From contig OZ253939.1 of assembly GCA_965267245.1 (NCBI GenBank), forward strand, positions 2,108,001 through 2,172,000: a stretch of 64,000 bases of DNA. Direction: 5' to 3'. A program made the position numbers and the translations under genes. Source of the DNA: JANSWY01 sp965267245 (lineage in GTDB: Bacteria; Bacteroidota; Bacteroidia; Cytophagales; Cyclobacteriaceae). Below are positions 53,727-62,496 of the stretch, piece by piece; positions within the stretch are counted from its first letter, which is position 1, and each line of letters starts with the position of its first letter. Under the pieces are notes generated by a model. The model saw only the letters and a program-made list of their open reading frames with translations, was not told the origin of the DNA and did not search any database.

Positions 53727-55178
53727 TCACCGGTTATAGTTTTTCTGTCTGATATCCACAGTTTGGTCTGACCTCCGTAACGCTTTCATTACAGACTGAG
53801 CAGCATGATACCCACCCATGCCATGAACACCACCACCAGGAGGAGTAAAGGCAGAGCATATGAAAATTTTCGGATTTGGTGTTTTGTATGGATTAAATCG
53901 CAGGCTTGGTCTAAAATATAGTTGCCTCAGGTCTGCTACACCTCCCGTAATAGCACCTCCCAGGTAATTGTTGTTTATTTGGTATAATGACGAAGGACTC
54001 GACTTTTTTCTAAACTCGATACAATCCTTAAAACCCGGAGCAAACCTTTCAATTTGGTCCTCAATTGCATCTGTCATATCTACATCTGAGCCATTTGGCA
54101 CATGGCAATAAGCATAACCGGTCCTTTTATTTCCAGGAGCCCGGGTTCTATCAAAATCACTTTGCTGACAAAGAATTAAATAAGGTTTTTGGGAATGTCT
54201 ACCCTGCCACATGTCTAGTTCACTGTTTGCAATTTCCTCAAATTTACCTCCTAAATGTACTGTGGATGCTTTTAAACAATTGGGATCTTTCCAGGGAATA
54301 GGTCCATTCAAAACCCAATCCAATTTAAACACTCCAGGTCCATACCGGTATTTGTTTAGTTGCTTATGGAAGTGATTTGGAAGTTGCTCATTTGTGATTT
54401 GTGACATTTGAATTGGGTCCGTATCAAAAACATACGCCCTCGCTTCAGGTAACTTTGACAGATCTGTCACTTTTGAAGAAGTAATTATTTGTCCACCTAG
54501 TTTTACAAAGTAATCAGCAAGTGCTTTAGCCAGATTAACTGACCCTCCTTTAATAACTGGCCAATCTACTGCATGTCCAATCACTGAAAACATTAAGCCT
54601 ATAGCAGCACTCAGAGGTTTATTCAAAGGTAAAATACTATGACCCGCACATCCGGCAAATAGAGCCTTTGCTCTATGCTCACTGAACCTTCTCGCATAAA
54701 AATCAGCTGATTGAATGGCTTTTAAACCAAATTTCATCATCAAAAAAGGAGATGACGGAATGGAGAGAGGTCCCATAGAATCTTTTAGTAAATCATCTAT
54801 TCTTTCTACAAAAGGAGCCACTTCCTTTTGCCACCTGGCACCATCTTTCCCGATGGAATCTGCCGTTTTCTCCACCGATTTGAAAAGCATTACTGCTGGC
54901 TCGTCTTCCAAAGGATGCGCGACAGAGGCCTCTGGAAAAATCCATTCCAGACCATAATCTTTTAATGGCAGTGAGGAATAGTAAGGCGAGAGATATCCCA
55001 TTGGATGCACTGCTGAACAAACATCATGTATGAAGCCATCATTCCCCAGATCGGAGCTATCCATACCACCACCAACTTGTTCATTTGCCTCATAGACACA
55101 GACTTGATAACCTTTACTGGCAAGTTCAATTCCCGCTGCAAGACCATTGGGGCCAGCACCAATAATAATTACATCCAA
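53727..55178 (-). CDS. FAD-dependent phytoene-desaturase-like oxidoreductase
   Basis: A 483-residue NAD(P)/FAD oxidoreductase. N-terminal FAD motif VIIIGAGPNGLAAGIELASKGY, then VYEANEQVGGGMDSSDLGNDGFIHDVCSAVHPMG; C-terminal GGVHGMGGYHAAQSVMKAL completes the FAD site. It resembles the PDS/CrtI-like group (PYROXD2 relatives) rather than a proven carotenoid enzyme; no other carotenoid gene is nearby. The start is TTG at 55178: an in-frame TGA lies nine bases upstream and the only nearby ATG is out of frame. Confidence 0.88.
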   Translation of the reverse strand: MDVIIIGAGPNGLAAGIELASKGYQVCVYEANEQVGGGMDSSDLGNDGFIHDVCSAVHPMGYLSPYYSSLPLKDYGLEWIFPEASVAHPLEDEPAVMLFKSVEKTADSIGKDGARWQKEVAPFVERIDDLLKDSMGPLSIPSSPFLMMKFGLKAIQSADFYARRFSEHRAKALFAGCAGHSILPLNKPLSAAIGLMFSVIGHAVDWPVIKGGSVNLAKALADYFVKLGGQIITSSKVTDLSKLPEARAYVFDTDPIQMSQITNEQLPNHFHKQLNKYRYGPGVFKLDWVLNGPIPWKDPNCLKASTVHLGGKFEEIANSELDMWQGRHSQKPYLILCQQSDFDRTRAPGNKRTGYAYCHVPNGSDVDMTDAIEDQIERFAPGFKDCIEFRKKSSPSSLYQINNNYLGGAITGGVADLRQLYFRPSLRFNPYKTPNPKIFICSAFTPPGGGVHGMGGYHAAQSVMKALRRSDQTVDIRQKNYNR

Positions 55179-55265
55179 TTGCGTTCAATTTCAAAAGTTC
55201 TGTGACAATTAACATCACCACAATCACAAATCAAAAAAACTCCATCAGACTTTCGGGTAATCTCT

Positions 55266-55273
55266 TATTTTTG
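55266..55273 (+). promoter_or_regulatory. -7 promoter box (TATTTTTG) of fabI
   Basis: Exact TAnnTTTG match. Transcription would start near 55279, after the upstream in-frame ATG at 55275, which supports the FabI start at 55305. Confidence 0.65.
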
Positions 55274-55304
55274 CATGCAACAAATCAATGATAACTTAAG
55301 AATT

Positions 55305-56126
55305 ATGGCTAAAAATTTATTAGAAGGCAAAAAGGGGATCATTTTCGGCGCTTTAGACGAGAGGTCTATCGCATGGAAAGTAGCTGAGCGTGCGCATGAA
55401 GAAGGAGCTACTTTCACACTTACAAATGCTCCAATCGCGTTGAGAATGGGAGAAATTAATAAACTAGCCGAAAAATGCAACGCTGAAGTTATTCCAGCAG
55501 ACGCTACTTCACTAGAAGATATTGAAAACCTTTACACCAAGTCTAAAGAAGTTTTGGGAGGTAATTTTGATTTTATTCTACATTCAATAGGTATGAGTCC
55601 AAATGTTAGAAAGAATAAAACTTATGGAGATTTAAATTATGACTGGTTTCAAAAAACGCTGGATGTATCAGCCCTTTCATTTCATAAGGTAATGCAGGTA
55701 GCAGAGAAAATGGACATCATGAACGAATGGGGTTCAATCCTTGCACTTTCATATATAGCCGCTCAAAGAACCTTTCCTGATTACAGTGACATGGCTCAAG
55801 CCAAAGCTGTGCTAGAGTCTATTGCCAGAAGTTATGGTTACAGATTTGCCAAGAAAAATCATGTAAGAGTAAATACCATTTCTCAGTCTCCTACTATGAC
55901 TACAGCAGGTACTGGTGTAGGTGGATTTGACGTATTCTTTGATTATGCAGACAAGATGTCTCCATTAGGAAATGCCTCTGCTGAATCTTGTGCAGACTAT
56001 TGTCTCACCATGTTCTCAGACTATACCAGAATGGTCACTATGCAGAACCTGATGCATGACGGAGGTTTCTCAGCTTCAGGAATCACAGAGGAAATGATAG
56101 AAGAATTGACAAAAGGTAAATCTTAG
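55305..56126 (+). CDS. fabI: Enoyl-ACP reductase FabI
   Basis: NADH-dependent reductase of fatty acid elongation, about 273 residues. Starts MAKNLLEGKKGIIFGALDE, typical of the phylum. Nucleotide-binding loop near 11-20, LHSIGMSPN near 89, catalytic region YSDMAQAKAVLESIARSYG near 155-175. The 10-residue longer reading from 55275 is rejected on promoter evidence. It is 13 bases upstream of ispE. Confidence 0.95.
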   Translation: MAKNLLEGKKGIIFGALDERSIAWKVAERAHEEGATFTLTNAPIALRMGEINKLAEKCNAEVIPADATSLEDIENLYTKSKEVLGGNFDFILHSIGMSPNVRKNKTYGDLNYDWFQKTLDVSALSFHKVMQVAEKMDIMNEWGSILALSYIAAQRTFPDYSDMAQAKAVLESIARSYGYRFAKKNHVRVNTISQSPTMTTAGTGVGGFDVFFDYADKMSPLGNASAESCADYCLTMFSDYTRMVTMQNLMHDGGFSASGITEEMIEELTKGKS

Positions 56127-56139
56127 GGATTCATTCTCA

Positions 56140-56946
56140 ATGATTCTATTCCCTAATGCAAAGATAAACCTTGGACTCAATATCTTAAGAAAACGACCAG
56201 ATGGTTATCATGATATTGAGTCCTGCTTTTACCCGGTTAAATGGTGTGATGCGCTGGAAATAATCCCTTCTGAAAAGCTCTCCTTCAGACCATACGGCAT
56301 AGATATCCCTGGCGACCCAAAAACAAACCTATGTATTCAGGCTTATCAGAATATCAAATCAAAATATGATATCCCACCAGTAACAATTCACCTGCTCAAA
56401 AATATTCCCATTGGAGCTGGGCTTGGTGGTGGATCTGCCGATGCAGCGTTCACATTGAAGGGGTTAAATTCCATTTTCGAATTGGAGATATCTGATCATG
56501 AGCTATCTAAGGAAGCTGCAAAAATTGGAAGTGACTGTCCTTTTTTCATTGAAAACAAACAAAAACTAGCTATTAATACAGGCACTGAATTCAAACAAAC
56601 CTCAGTGGATTTGAAGGGAATGTGGATCCTGTTGGTTTATCCGGAGATTCATATTTCATCAAAAACTGCCTATGCTGGAGTCAAGCCTAACACACCAAAT
56701 ATAACTACTGCTGATATTCTAAGAAATCCCATTTCAGAGTGGAAACATTTGCTTCACAATGACTTTGAAAACAGTGTTTTTCCTCAACACCCTGAAATTG
56801 AACAATTAAAAAATAATTTCTATAAAAACGGCGCAGTTTATGCTAGTCTGACCGGATCCGGGTCTGCTGTTTATGGATTATTCGATTCAGAGCCAGAAGA
56901 TGATATTCTCACCTCATTTCCTCACTGGAAAGGCCAATTAGATTGA
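56140..56946 (+). CDS. ispE: 4-Diphosphocytidyl-2-C-methyl-D-erythritol kinase
   Basis: GHMP kinase of the MEP isoprenoid pathway, 268 residues. NAKINLGLNILRKRPDGYHDIES at the start; ATP loop NIPIGAGLGGGSADAAF near 89-105; C-terminal SLTGSGSAVYGLF near 233-245. It follows fabI by 13 bases and is probably co-transcribed. Its stop abuts the stop of a convergent gene without spacing. Confidence 0.95.
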   Translation: MILFPNAKINLGLNILRKRPDGYHDIESCFYPVKWCDALEIIPSEKLSFRPYGIDIPGDPKTNLCIQAYQNIKSKYDIPPVTIHLLKNIPIGAGLGGGSADAAFTLKGLNSIFELEISDHELSKEAAKIGSDCPFFIENKQKLAINTGTEFKQTSVDLKGMWILLVYPEIHISSKTAYAGVKPNTPNITTADILRNPISEWKHLLHNDFENSVFPQHPEIEQLKNNFYKNGAVYASLTGSGSAVYGLFDSEPEDDILTSFPHWKGQLD

Positions 56947-57858
56947 CTATCTCAAAACATCAGTCTCTAAGGCTTTTCTCCTCAAAATTCTATTGATCAA
57001 TGGGTATAGCAATACAGAAATAAGAATCAATGCTGTTCCCAAATAAAACCCTCCGCTCATTTCTTCCTGATCGCCAAAAATGAGAAGCGCCAGGATAATC
57101 CCATAAACAGGTTCAAGGTTTACAGTAAGATTTACAACAAATGCCGACACCCTTTGCATGAGCGCCACAGAAGCTGAATAGGCATAGACTGTACAAACCA
57201 ATGACAGTATCAAAAGATAAATCCAATCCAGATTACCTGGCACCAGCATTAGTTTTCCTTCAGTAAAGAAATATGTGTAAAATGGAAAGAACAATGCAGT
57301 GCCTACTGTTGCACCGCACATTTCATAAAACGTAATCATGTAGGGATTATGTCTTTTTGTGAAATTCGCATTGATCACGGTGAAAATTGCGGAAAGAGCA
57401 GCTGAGACTATCGCCATAATGAGACCTAGCTTATACTTCAGCTCCACATTGAATATAACAACAATACCAGCTATTGCTAAAAGGCTTAACAAAATCTCAA
57501 ACAGTTTGACCTTCCTATTAGATGACAAAGGCTCTATAATGCTGGTCCAAAGTGAACAGGTTGCCATTCCCGCCAAACATACAGAAACTGTTGACACTCG
57601 TGCCGCTGCAAAAAAAAGTATCCAATGTGCTGCAATCAACAAACCAGTCCCTAAAAACCGAGATATCTCTTTCCAACCAAGCTTAAATGACCTTTTTCTT
57701 AACTTTAAAAGAAAAAATAGTCCAAATGCCGCGAATAGGGTTCTGTAGAAAACAATTTCAACTGATGGTATAGAAATCAACCGACCGAGTATGGCTGTAA
57801 ATCCCCAGATCACCACTATAAAGTGGAGCAACAGATAGTCTTTTGCACCTGTCTGCAT
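56947..57858 (-). CDS. EamA/DMT-family transporter
   Basis: A 303-residue protein with about ten transmembrane helices in two EamA repeats (about 8-140 and 155-288; FVVNLTVNLEPVYGIILALLIFG near the end is characteristic). Substrate unknown. ATG at 57858 overlaps the lptG stop by one base; a GTG one codon earlier (57861) is an equally coupled alternative. Last gene of the tgt-lptG run. Confidence 0.88.
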   Translation of the reverse strand: MQTGAKDYLLLHFIVVIWGFTAILGRLISIPSVEIVFYRTLFAAFGLFFLLKLRKRSFKLGWKEISRFLGTGLLIAAHWILFFAAARVSTVSVCLAGMATCSLWTSIIEPLSSNRKVKLFEILLSLLAIAGIVVIFNVELKYKLGLIMAIVSAALSAIFTVINANFTKRHNPYMITFYEMCGATVGTALFFPFYTYFFTEGKLMLVPGNLDWIYLLILSLVCTVYAYSASVALMQRVSAFVVNLTVNLEPVYGIILALLIFGDQEEMSGGFYLGTALILISVLLYPLINRILRRKALETDVLR

Positions 57859-58943
57859 CACCTTGGGACTGTATGGTACATCAATAACCCAACCAGCGAA
57901 AATATAATGTTAGGTAGCCATACGGCCAATATTGGATTCATGGTTCCAGCTTCAGCAATGGCTCTGGCAAGAATAAAGAATATGATAAATACGAAGGCAA
58001 TCAGGAACCCAAGCGCAATTTGAAAACCTGTACCACCCCTGGTCTTCCTGGATGAAACTATGATACCAATAAAAGTGAGGATTAATACTGTAAAAGGTGA
58101 CATGAACCTGATGTACTTTTCAATCAAGTAGATCATCGTATCATCAGCTCCCCGGGAAACTTGCAAGTCAATGTACGCTTGTAGTTCGGGCATGGTAAGG
58201 GTCTCAAAATAACGATCCTTGTTGTCAAAATCCTCTGGTGACATGTTGATGAGTGTATCAAGGCTTTTACCTTTCCTTATCTCCTCTTTCATATCATCGA
58301 AACGCCGAACTTCATAGTCCTGCAATTCCCATATTGCGCTATCAGGATCCCATTTGATCTTATCAGCTGTAAGTTTTGCAATCAGCTTGTTCCCTTCTAT
58401 CCTTTCCAATGTTACATTCCTGCCTTCATCAGTATTGACATTGTAGCGTTCTAAATAAATATAATCGTCTTGGGCAACTTTGAAATGAATATTTCGCTCT
58501 CGATTATAGAAAGGTTTTTTTAAGTAATCTAACTCAAAACCTATTCTAAATTTGTTAGCATCTGGTATCACATACCCATTTAAATAGAAACTGGCCAAAG
58601 CAATTATACAGGCACCTACCAGGTAGGGAACCATCATTCTTCTGAAACTGACACCACTTGCCAGAATGGCCACAATTTCTGTTCTACTGGCCATCTTTGA
58701 GGTAATGAAAACCGTTGCAATAAAAGAGGTAATCGGAGTTAGCATACTGGCCATATAAGGAATATAGGCCATGTAATACTTCAGGATTAGATTACCAGGG
58801 ACATTATTCTGTATGAAATCGTCGTTCTTTTCAGTAAAGTCAATGACACAGATAACCATTAATAATCCCAACACCACAAAGACAAAGGTCTTTAATAGCT
58901 TCAACAGGATATACCGATCGATCAATCTCATTTTTAATCTCAT
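57858..58943 (-). CDS. LptF/LptG-family permease (YjgP/YjgQ)
   Basis: A 361-residue inner-membrane subunit of the LPS-export ABC transporter. Six predicted transmembrane helices: three N-terminal (about 12-120: LKTFVFVVLGLLMVICVIDF, LTPITSFIATVFITSKMA) and three C-terminal (about 270-355), around a periplasmic beta-jellyroll (about 135-250). Only one such permease is in the window; LptF/G pairs are often split in this phylum. It overlaps tgt by four bases (ATGA). An internal Met5 is an alternative start. Confidence 0.92.
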   Translation of the reverse strand: MRLKMRLIDRYILLKLLKTFVFVVLGLLMVICVIDFTEKNDDFIQNNVPGNLILKYYMAYIPYMASMLTPITSFIATVFITSKMASRTEIVAILASGVSFRRMMVPYLVGACIIALASFYLNGYVIPDANKFRIGFELDYLKKPFYNRERNIHFKVAQDDYIYLERYNVNTDEGRNVTLERIEGNKLIAKLTADKIKWDPDSAIWELQDYEVRRFDDMKEEIRKGKSLDTLINMSPEDFDNKDRYFETLTMPELQAYIDLQVSRGADDTMIYLIEKYIRFMSPFTVLILTFIGIIVSSRKTRGGTGFQIALGFLIAFVFIIFFILARAIAEAGTMNPILAVWLPNIIFSLVGLLMYHTVPR

Positions 58944-60073
58944 AACCGCCTGGACACTTTTTCAACCATCACATTTTTCCAACTTGCGAAATCACCATCA
59001 ATAATATGTTGACGTGCCTGTTTCACTAACCACAAATAGAAGGTTAAATTGTGAATGGATGCAATTTGTGCTCCTAAAATCTCTTTTGATTGGATAAGAT
59101 GCCTTAAATATGCTTTGGAATATGCCTGATCAACATAACCTCCCAGATTTTGGTCAATTGGAGAAAAATCTTCTTTCCACTTCTCATTTTTGATATTGAT
59201 AATGCCTTCAGAGGTAAAAAGCATACCGTTTCGGGCATTTCTGGTGGGCATCACACAATCAAACATATCAACTCCCAGGGCTATCGCCTCAAGAATATTG
59301 GCCGGAGTGCCTACTCCCATTAAGTATCTGGGTTTATCTTTTGGTAAGATTGAGCAAACCAGCTCCGTTGATTCGTACATCATTTCGGCAGGTTCTCCCA
59401 CCGAAAGTCCTCCAATAGCATTCCCTTCACGTTCTTTTGAAGCAATGTATTCTGCAGATATTTTTCTCAGGTCATGGTAAGTGCTTCCCTGTACAATTGG
59501 AAAGAGAGCCTGATGATACCCGTATACTGGCTTAGTTTCATCTACCCTATTGCAACACCGATCCAGCCAACGGTGTGTCATTTCCATCGAGTTTTTTGCG
59601 TACTCATAATCACAAGGATATGGTGTACATTCATCAAAGGCCATGATAATGTCCGCCCCAATCTTCCTTTCAATATCCATTACTCCTTCTGGACTAAAGA
59701 AATGCTTAGAACCATTAATATGGGACTTAAACATGACACCTTCTTCAGTAATTTTTCTTTGATCTGCCAAAGAGTAAACTTGATAACCACCACTATCTGT
59801 AAGAATTGGCTTATCCCATCCATTAAATCTATGCAAACCACCAACTTTCTCAAGTATGTCAAGTCCCGGTCTCAAATAAAGATGATAGGTGTTCCCTAGT
59901 ATGATTTCGGCTTTAATATCCTCTTTTAGCTCCCGTTGATGAACCGCCTTAACAGATCCAGCTGTACCTACGGGCATGAAAATAGGAGTCTCTATAATAC
60001 CATGATCGGTCTTGATAGAACCAGCTCTGGCATTACTTTTATCGTCAGTATGAGTTAATGTAAACTGCAGCAT
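58940..60073 (-). CDS. tgt: tRNA-guanine transglycosylase (queuosine pathway)
   Basis: Exchanges G34 for preQ1 in GUN-anticodon tRNAs. 377 residues with TPIFMPVGTAGSVKAVHQRE near 30, LTDSGGYQVYSL near 90 (general-acid Asp), MAFDECTPYP near 143, GGLSVGEP near 217 and FDCVMPTRNARNG near 263. The usual zinc ligands of the C-terminal part (a CxCxxC group) are absent: the region around 300-320 reads EDFSPIDQNLGGYVDQAYSK with no Cys. I recall the same in Bacteroides relatives. First gene of the tgt-lptG-EamA run. Confidence 0.95.
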   Translation of the reverse strand: MLQFTLTHTDDKSNARAGSIKTDHGIIETPIFMPVGTAGSVKAVHQRELKEDIKAEIILGNTYHLYLRPGLDILEKVGGLHRFNGWDKPILTDSGGYQVYSLADQRKITEEGVMFKSHINGSKHFFSPEGVMDIERKIGADIIMAFDECTPYPCDYEYAKNSMEMTHRWLDRCCNRVDETKPVYGYHQALFPIVQGSTYHDLRKISAEYIASKEREGNAIGGLSVGEPAEMMYESTELVCSILPKDKPRYLMGVGTPANILEAIALGVDMFDCVMPTRNARNGMLFTSEGIINIKNEKWKEDFSPIDQNLGGYVDQAYSKAYLRHLIQSKEILGAQIASIHNLTFYLWLVKQARQHIIDGDFASWKNVMVEKVSRRL

Positions 60074-60086
60074 ATCTTAAAGTGAG

Positions 60087-60094
60087 CAAAAATA
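60087..60094 (-). promoter_or_regulatory. -7 promoter box (TATTTTTG) of tgt
   Basis: Exact TAnnTTTG match on the minus strand, 13 bases before the tgt ATG. The matching -33 was not recognised. Confidence 0.55.
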
Positions 60095-60126
60095 TGATTA
60101 TGAATTCAATTTCTAATCCATGCTTC

Positions 60127-60134
60127 TATATTTG
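60127..60134 (+). promoter_or_regulatory. -7 promoter box (TATATTTG) of the glycosyltransferase gene
   Basis: Exact TAnnTTTG match. It lies inside the longest reading frame (from 60120), which argues for translation from 60147. Confidence 0.6.
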
Positions 60135-60146
60135 TTGGGTCAACAC

Positions 60147-61256
60147 ATGAAAATGGTCGAAATTCTAATTGTAATTTTTATCGCTAGTTGTGGAATACAA
60201 TGTTTATTCTATATCGCATCAATAATTGCGTTAATTTTTCATCAAACCACTCACAAAAGAAATTCCAACATACCAATATCAGTCATTGTGGCTGCTCACA
60301 ATGAATTTGAGAACCTCAAGGAGCTAATTCCACATATCTGCAATCAGGATTATGAGAATTTTGAAGTTATTTTAGTACTAGACCGACCTGACGAAAATTC
60401 GAAACAACTCCTGATCGAATCAGAAAAGCTATATAAACACTTGAATCATATAATTATTGCTACTCCTCCCCAAGGTTTCAATCAAAAAAAATACGCTTTA
60501 CAACAAGGTGTCGACAGTGCAAAAAATGATCTACTGATCTTTACTGATGCTGATTGCAGACCATCGTCAGCAAACTGGCTCAAAACAATGTCTGACCAAT
60601 TTGATATCAAAAAAGATGTGATCCTGGGGTTTTCAATGTATTATGGAAAGAAAGGTATTCTCAATCTCTTTATTCGGTATGAAACCATTTTTACCGCATT
60701 AACATATGCCACTTTTACCTTGGTAGGATTGCCTTATATGGGAATTGGGCGGAACCTTGGGTACAAAAAGTCGTTATTTCATAGAGTGCAAGGTTTTACT
60801 GGTATAGAGAATGTAACAGGTGGAGACGATGATCTATTCATCAATAAGGTAGTCAACAAACGTAATACTGCGCTGGCTCTTTCTCACGAGTCCATTACCT
60901 ATTCGTTTCCCAAAGAAACCTGGGGAGCTTATTTAAGTCAAAAAACACGTCATTTATCAGTCGGAAAATATTATAAATCCCGAGACGTCATTCTATTAAG
61001 TTTATTGGCATTGAGTGGTGTATTGTTTTGGTTAACATTTATTATTTTAGCGGCTGTTGAGACCAATCTGCTATTGTTAGCCTCATTTTTGTTGTTGAGA
61101 TGGGTATTACTAGGGATGGATCTTTATTTACTAAATAGAAAATTGGGGAATCAATTTGAGTATTGGGCCGTTCCATTGTTAGATATCATGTTCTCCTTTT
61201 TCAACATAATAATGGGATTGATTGGTTTTTTCACAAAGAGGATTAGATGGAAGTAA
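60147..61256 (+). CDS. Family 2 glycosyltransferase (membrane-bound)
   Basis: About 369 residues with an N-terminal membrane helix (about 3-28), a GT-A domain (ISVIVAAHNEFENLKELI near 43, FTDADCRPSSANW with DAD near 130, GGDDDLFINK near 220, QKTRHLSVGKYY near 265) and three C-terminal membrane helices (about 278-360). The D-D-D-QxxRH set resembles processive or membrane-embedded GT2 enzymes. Acceptor and donor unknown. Start at 60147 because the -7 box lies between it and the earlier ATG (60120). It overlaps the sigma gene by 10 bases. Confidence 0.85.
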   Translation: MKMVEILIVIFIASCGIQCLFYIASIIALIFHQTTHKRNSNIPISVIVAAHNEFENLKELIPHICNQDYENFEVILVLDRPDENSKQLLIESEKLYKHLNHIIIATPPQGFNQKKYALQQGVDSAKNDLLIFTDADCRPSSANWLKTMSDQFDIKKDVILGFSMYYGKKGILNLFIRYETIFTALTYATFTLVGLPYMGIGRNLGYKKSLFHRVQGFTGIENVTGGDDDLFINKVVNKRNTALALSHESITYSFPKETWGAYLSQKTRHLSVGKYYKSRDVILLSLLALSGVLFWLTFIILAAVETNLLLLASFLLLRWVLLGMDLYLLNRKLGNQFEYWAVPLLDIMFSFFNIIMGLIGFFTKRIRWK

Positions 61257-61855
61257 ATAGACAGTTTTCAGAAAAGGCATTAAAGGATTTTAAACTCATT
61301 GACCAGGCGGTGGAAGAAGGGAACGAGCAGGCCTATGCTGACCTTATGGAAAGGTATAAGAAACCTGTCTACCATATGATCTTGAAAATGGTGCGTAATG
61401 TGGATGATGCTGAGGACCTTACTATTGAAGCATTCGCCAAAGCATTCAAGAACCTAAAAAGGTTTAAAAAAGATTACACTTTTAGCACCTGGTTATTCAG
61501 GATTGCCACTAATAATGCCATTGACTTCATCAGAAAGAAAAAGTTGGAGACATATAGTCTGAACACCTCCTTTTCTGACGATAATGGTGAAGCTGTAACT
61601 ATTGATGTAGAAGACAAAAACCTCAATCCTGCTGAAGAAACAATCAAAACTCAGAAAATCGAGTTAATCAGGATGTTTGTAACGAAACTCCCTGCAAAAT
61701 ACCAGCGGTTAGTAAAGTTGAGGTACTTCGATGAGCTTTCATACGAAGAAATTGCACAAGAACTTGGTGCACCTCTTGGTACTGTAAAGGCACAACTTCA
61801 CAGAGCTCGTGAATTGATGTATGATCTGGTAAAGGATAAAAAATCCCATATCTAA
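61247..61855 (+). CDS. Sigma-70 family RNA polymerase sigma factor (ECF, SigE/RpoE-like)
   Basis: A 202-residue ECF sigma factor. Region 2: DQAVEEGNEQAYADLMERYKK near 20 and VDDAEDLTIEAFAKAFKNL near 57 and FSTWLFRIATNNAIDFIRKK near 84; region 4: LPAKYQRLVKLRYFDELSYE near 150 and LGAPLGTVKAQLHRARELM near 175. It differs from the FecI type at 53081: no anti-sigma gene is adjacent. It overlaps the glycosyltransferase gene and is 4 bases upstream of rsmG. Unpartnered ECFs of this type are often envelope or growth regulators in this phylum. Confidence 0.92.
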   Translation: MEVNRQFSEKALKDFKLIDQAVEEGNEQAYADLMERYKKPVYHMILKMVRNVDDAEDLTIEAFAKAFKNLKRFKKDYTFSTWLFRIATNNAIDFIRKKKLETYSLNTSFSDDNGEAVTIDVEDKNLNPAEETIKTQKIELIRMFVTKLPAKYQRLVKLRYFDELSYEEIAQELGAPLGTVKAQLHRARELMYDLVKDKKSHI

Positions 61856-61859
61856 TACA

Positions 61860-62492
61860 ATGAAGTACCTGGAACTAGTACCCAAGTATTTCCCTGATAT
61901 ATCTGAGGAACAGAGAGATCAATTTGGAAAACTAGGAGATTTATATACTGATTGGAACAGCAAAATCAATGTGATTTCAAGAAAGGACATAGAAGAGTTG
62001 TATTTAAGACACGTTCTTCATTCACTTGGAATTGCAAAAGTGATTTCCTTTCAGGACAATGCTCAAATTCTTGATGTAGGGACAGGAGGAGGTTTCCCAG
62101 GAATCCCATTGGCCATACTTTTCCCAAATTCCCAATTTACACTTGTAGACTCCATAGGAAAAAAGATCAGAGTAGTACAGGAAGTCTCCAGTACCCTCGG
62201 CCTAAGAAATGTATCAGCACATCACAAAAGAGCGGAAGAAATTGAAGAACAATTTGACTTTGTTGTAAGCCGGGCCGTGACTCGGATCGGACCATTTTAT
62301 CAATGGGTCAAGAAAAAATTTAAGAAAGCTTCTAATCACTCTGTCAAGAATGGCATTTTTTATCTAAAGGGTGGTGACCTATCTGAAGAGCTACTGGAAT
62401 CAAAATTAAGGTATAAACTATTCGACCTTACTGATTTCTACACTGAAGACTTCTTTGAGACAAAAAAGGTCTTATATATTCCTCACCAATAA
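61860..62492 (+). CDS. rsmG: 16S rRNA m7G527 methyltransferase RsmG
   Basis: A 210-residue SAM-dependent methyltransferase. It has LYTDWNSKINVISRKDIEELY near 28, ILDVGTGGGFPGIPLAILFP near 70 (SAM loop), LVDSIGKKIRVVQEV near 97, and FVVSRAVTRI near 137. Four bases follow the sigma gene stop. Convergent with the next gene, with 4 bases between stops. Confidence 0.95.
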   Translation: MKYLELVPKYFPDISEEQRDQFGKLGDLYTDWNSKINVISRKDIEELYLRHVLHSLGIAKVISFQDNAQILDVGTGGGFPGIPLAILFPNSQFTLVDSIGKKIRVVQEVSSTLGLRNVSAHHKRAEEIEEQFDFVVSRAVTRIGPFYQWVKKKFKKASNHSVKNGIFYLKGGDLSEELLESKLRYKLFDLTDFYTEDFFETKKVLYIPHQ

Positions 62493-62496
62493 TTTG

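Noticed and set aside
53727..55178. Carotenoid biosynthesis gene
   Set aside because: FAD motifs support the broad phytoene-desaturase-like family, but no crtB or other carotenoid gene is present, so a specific crtI name was not used.
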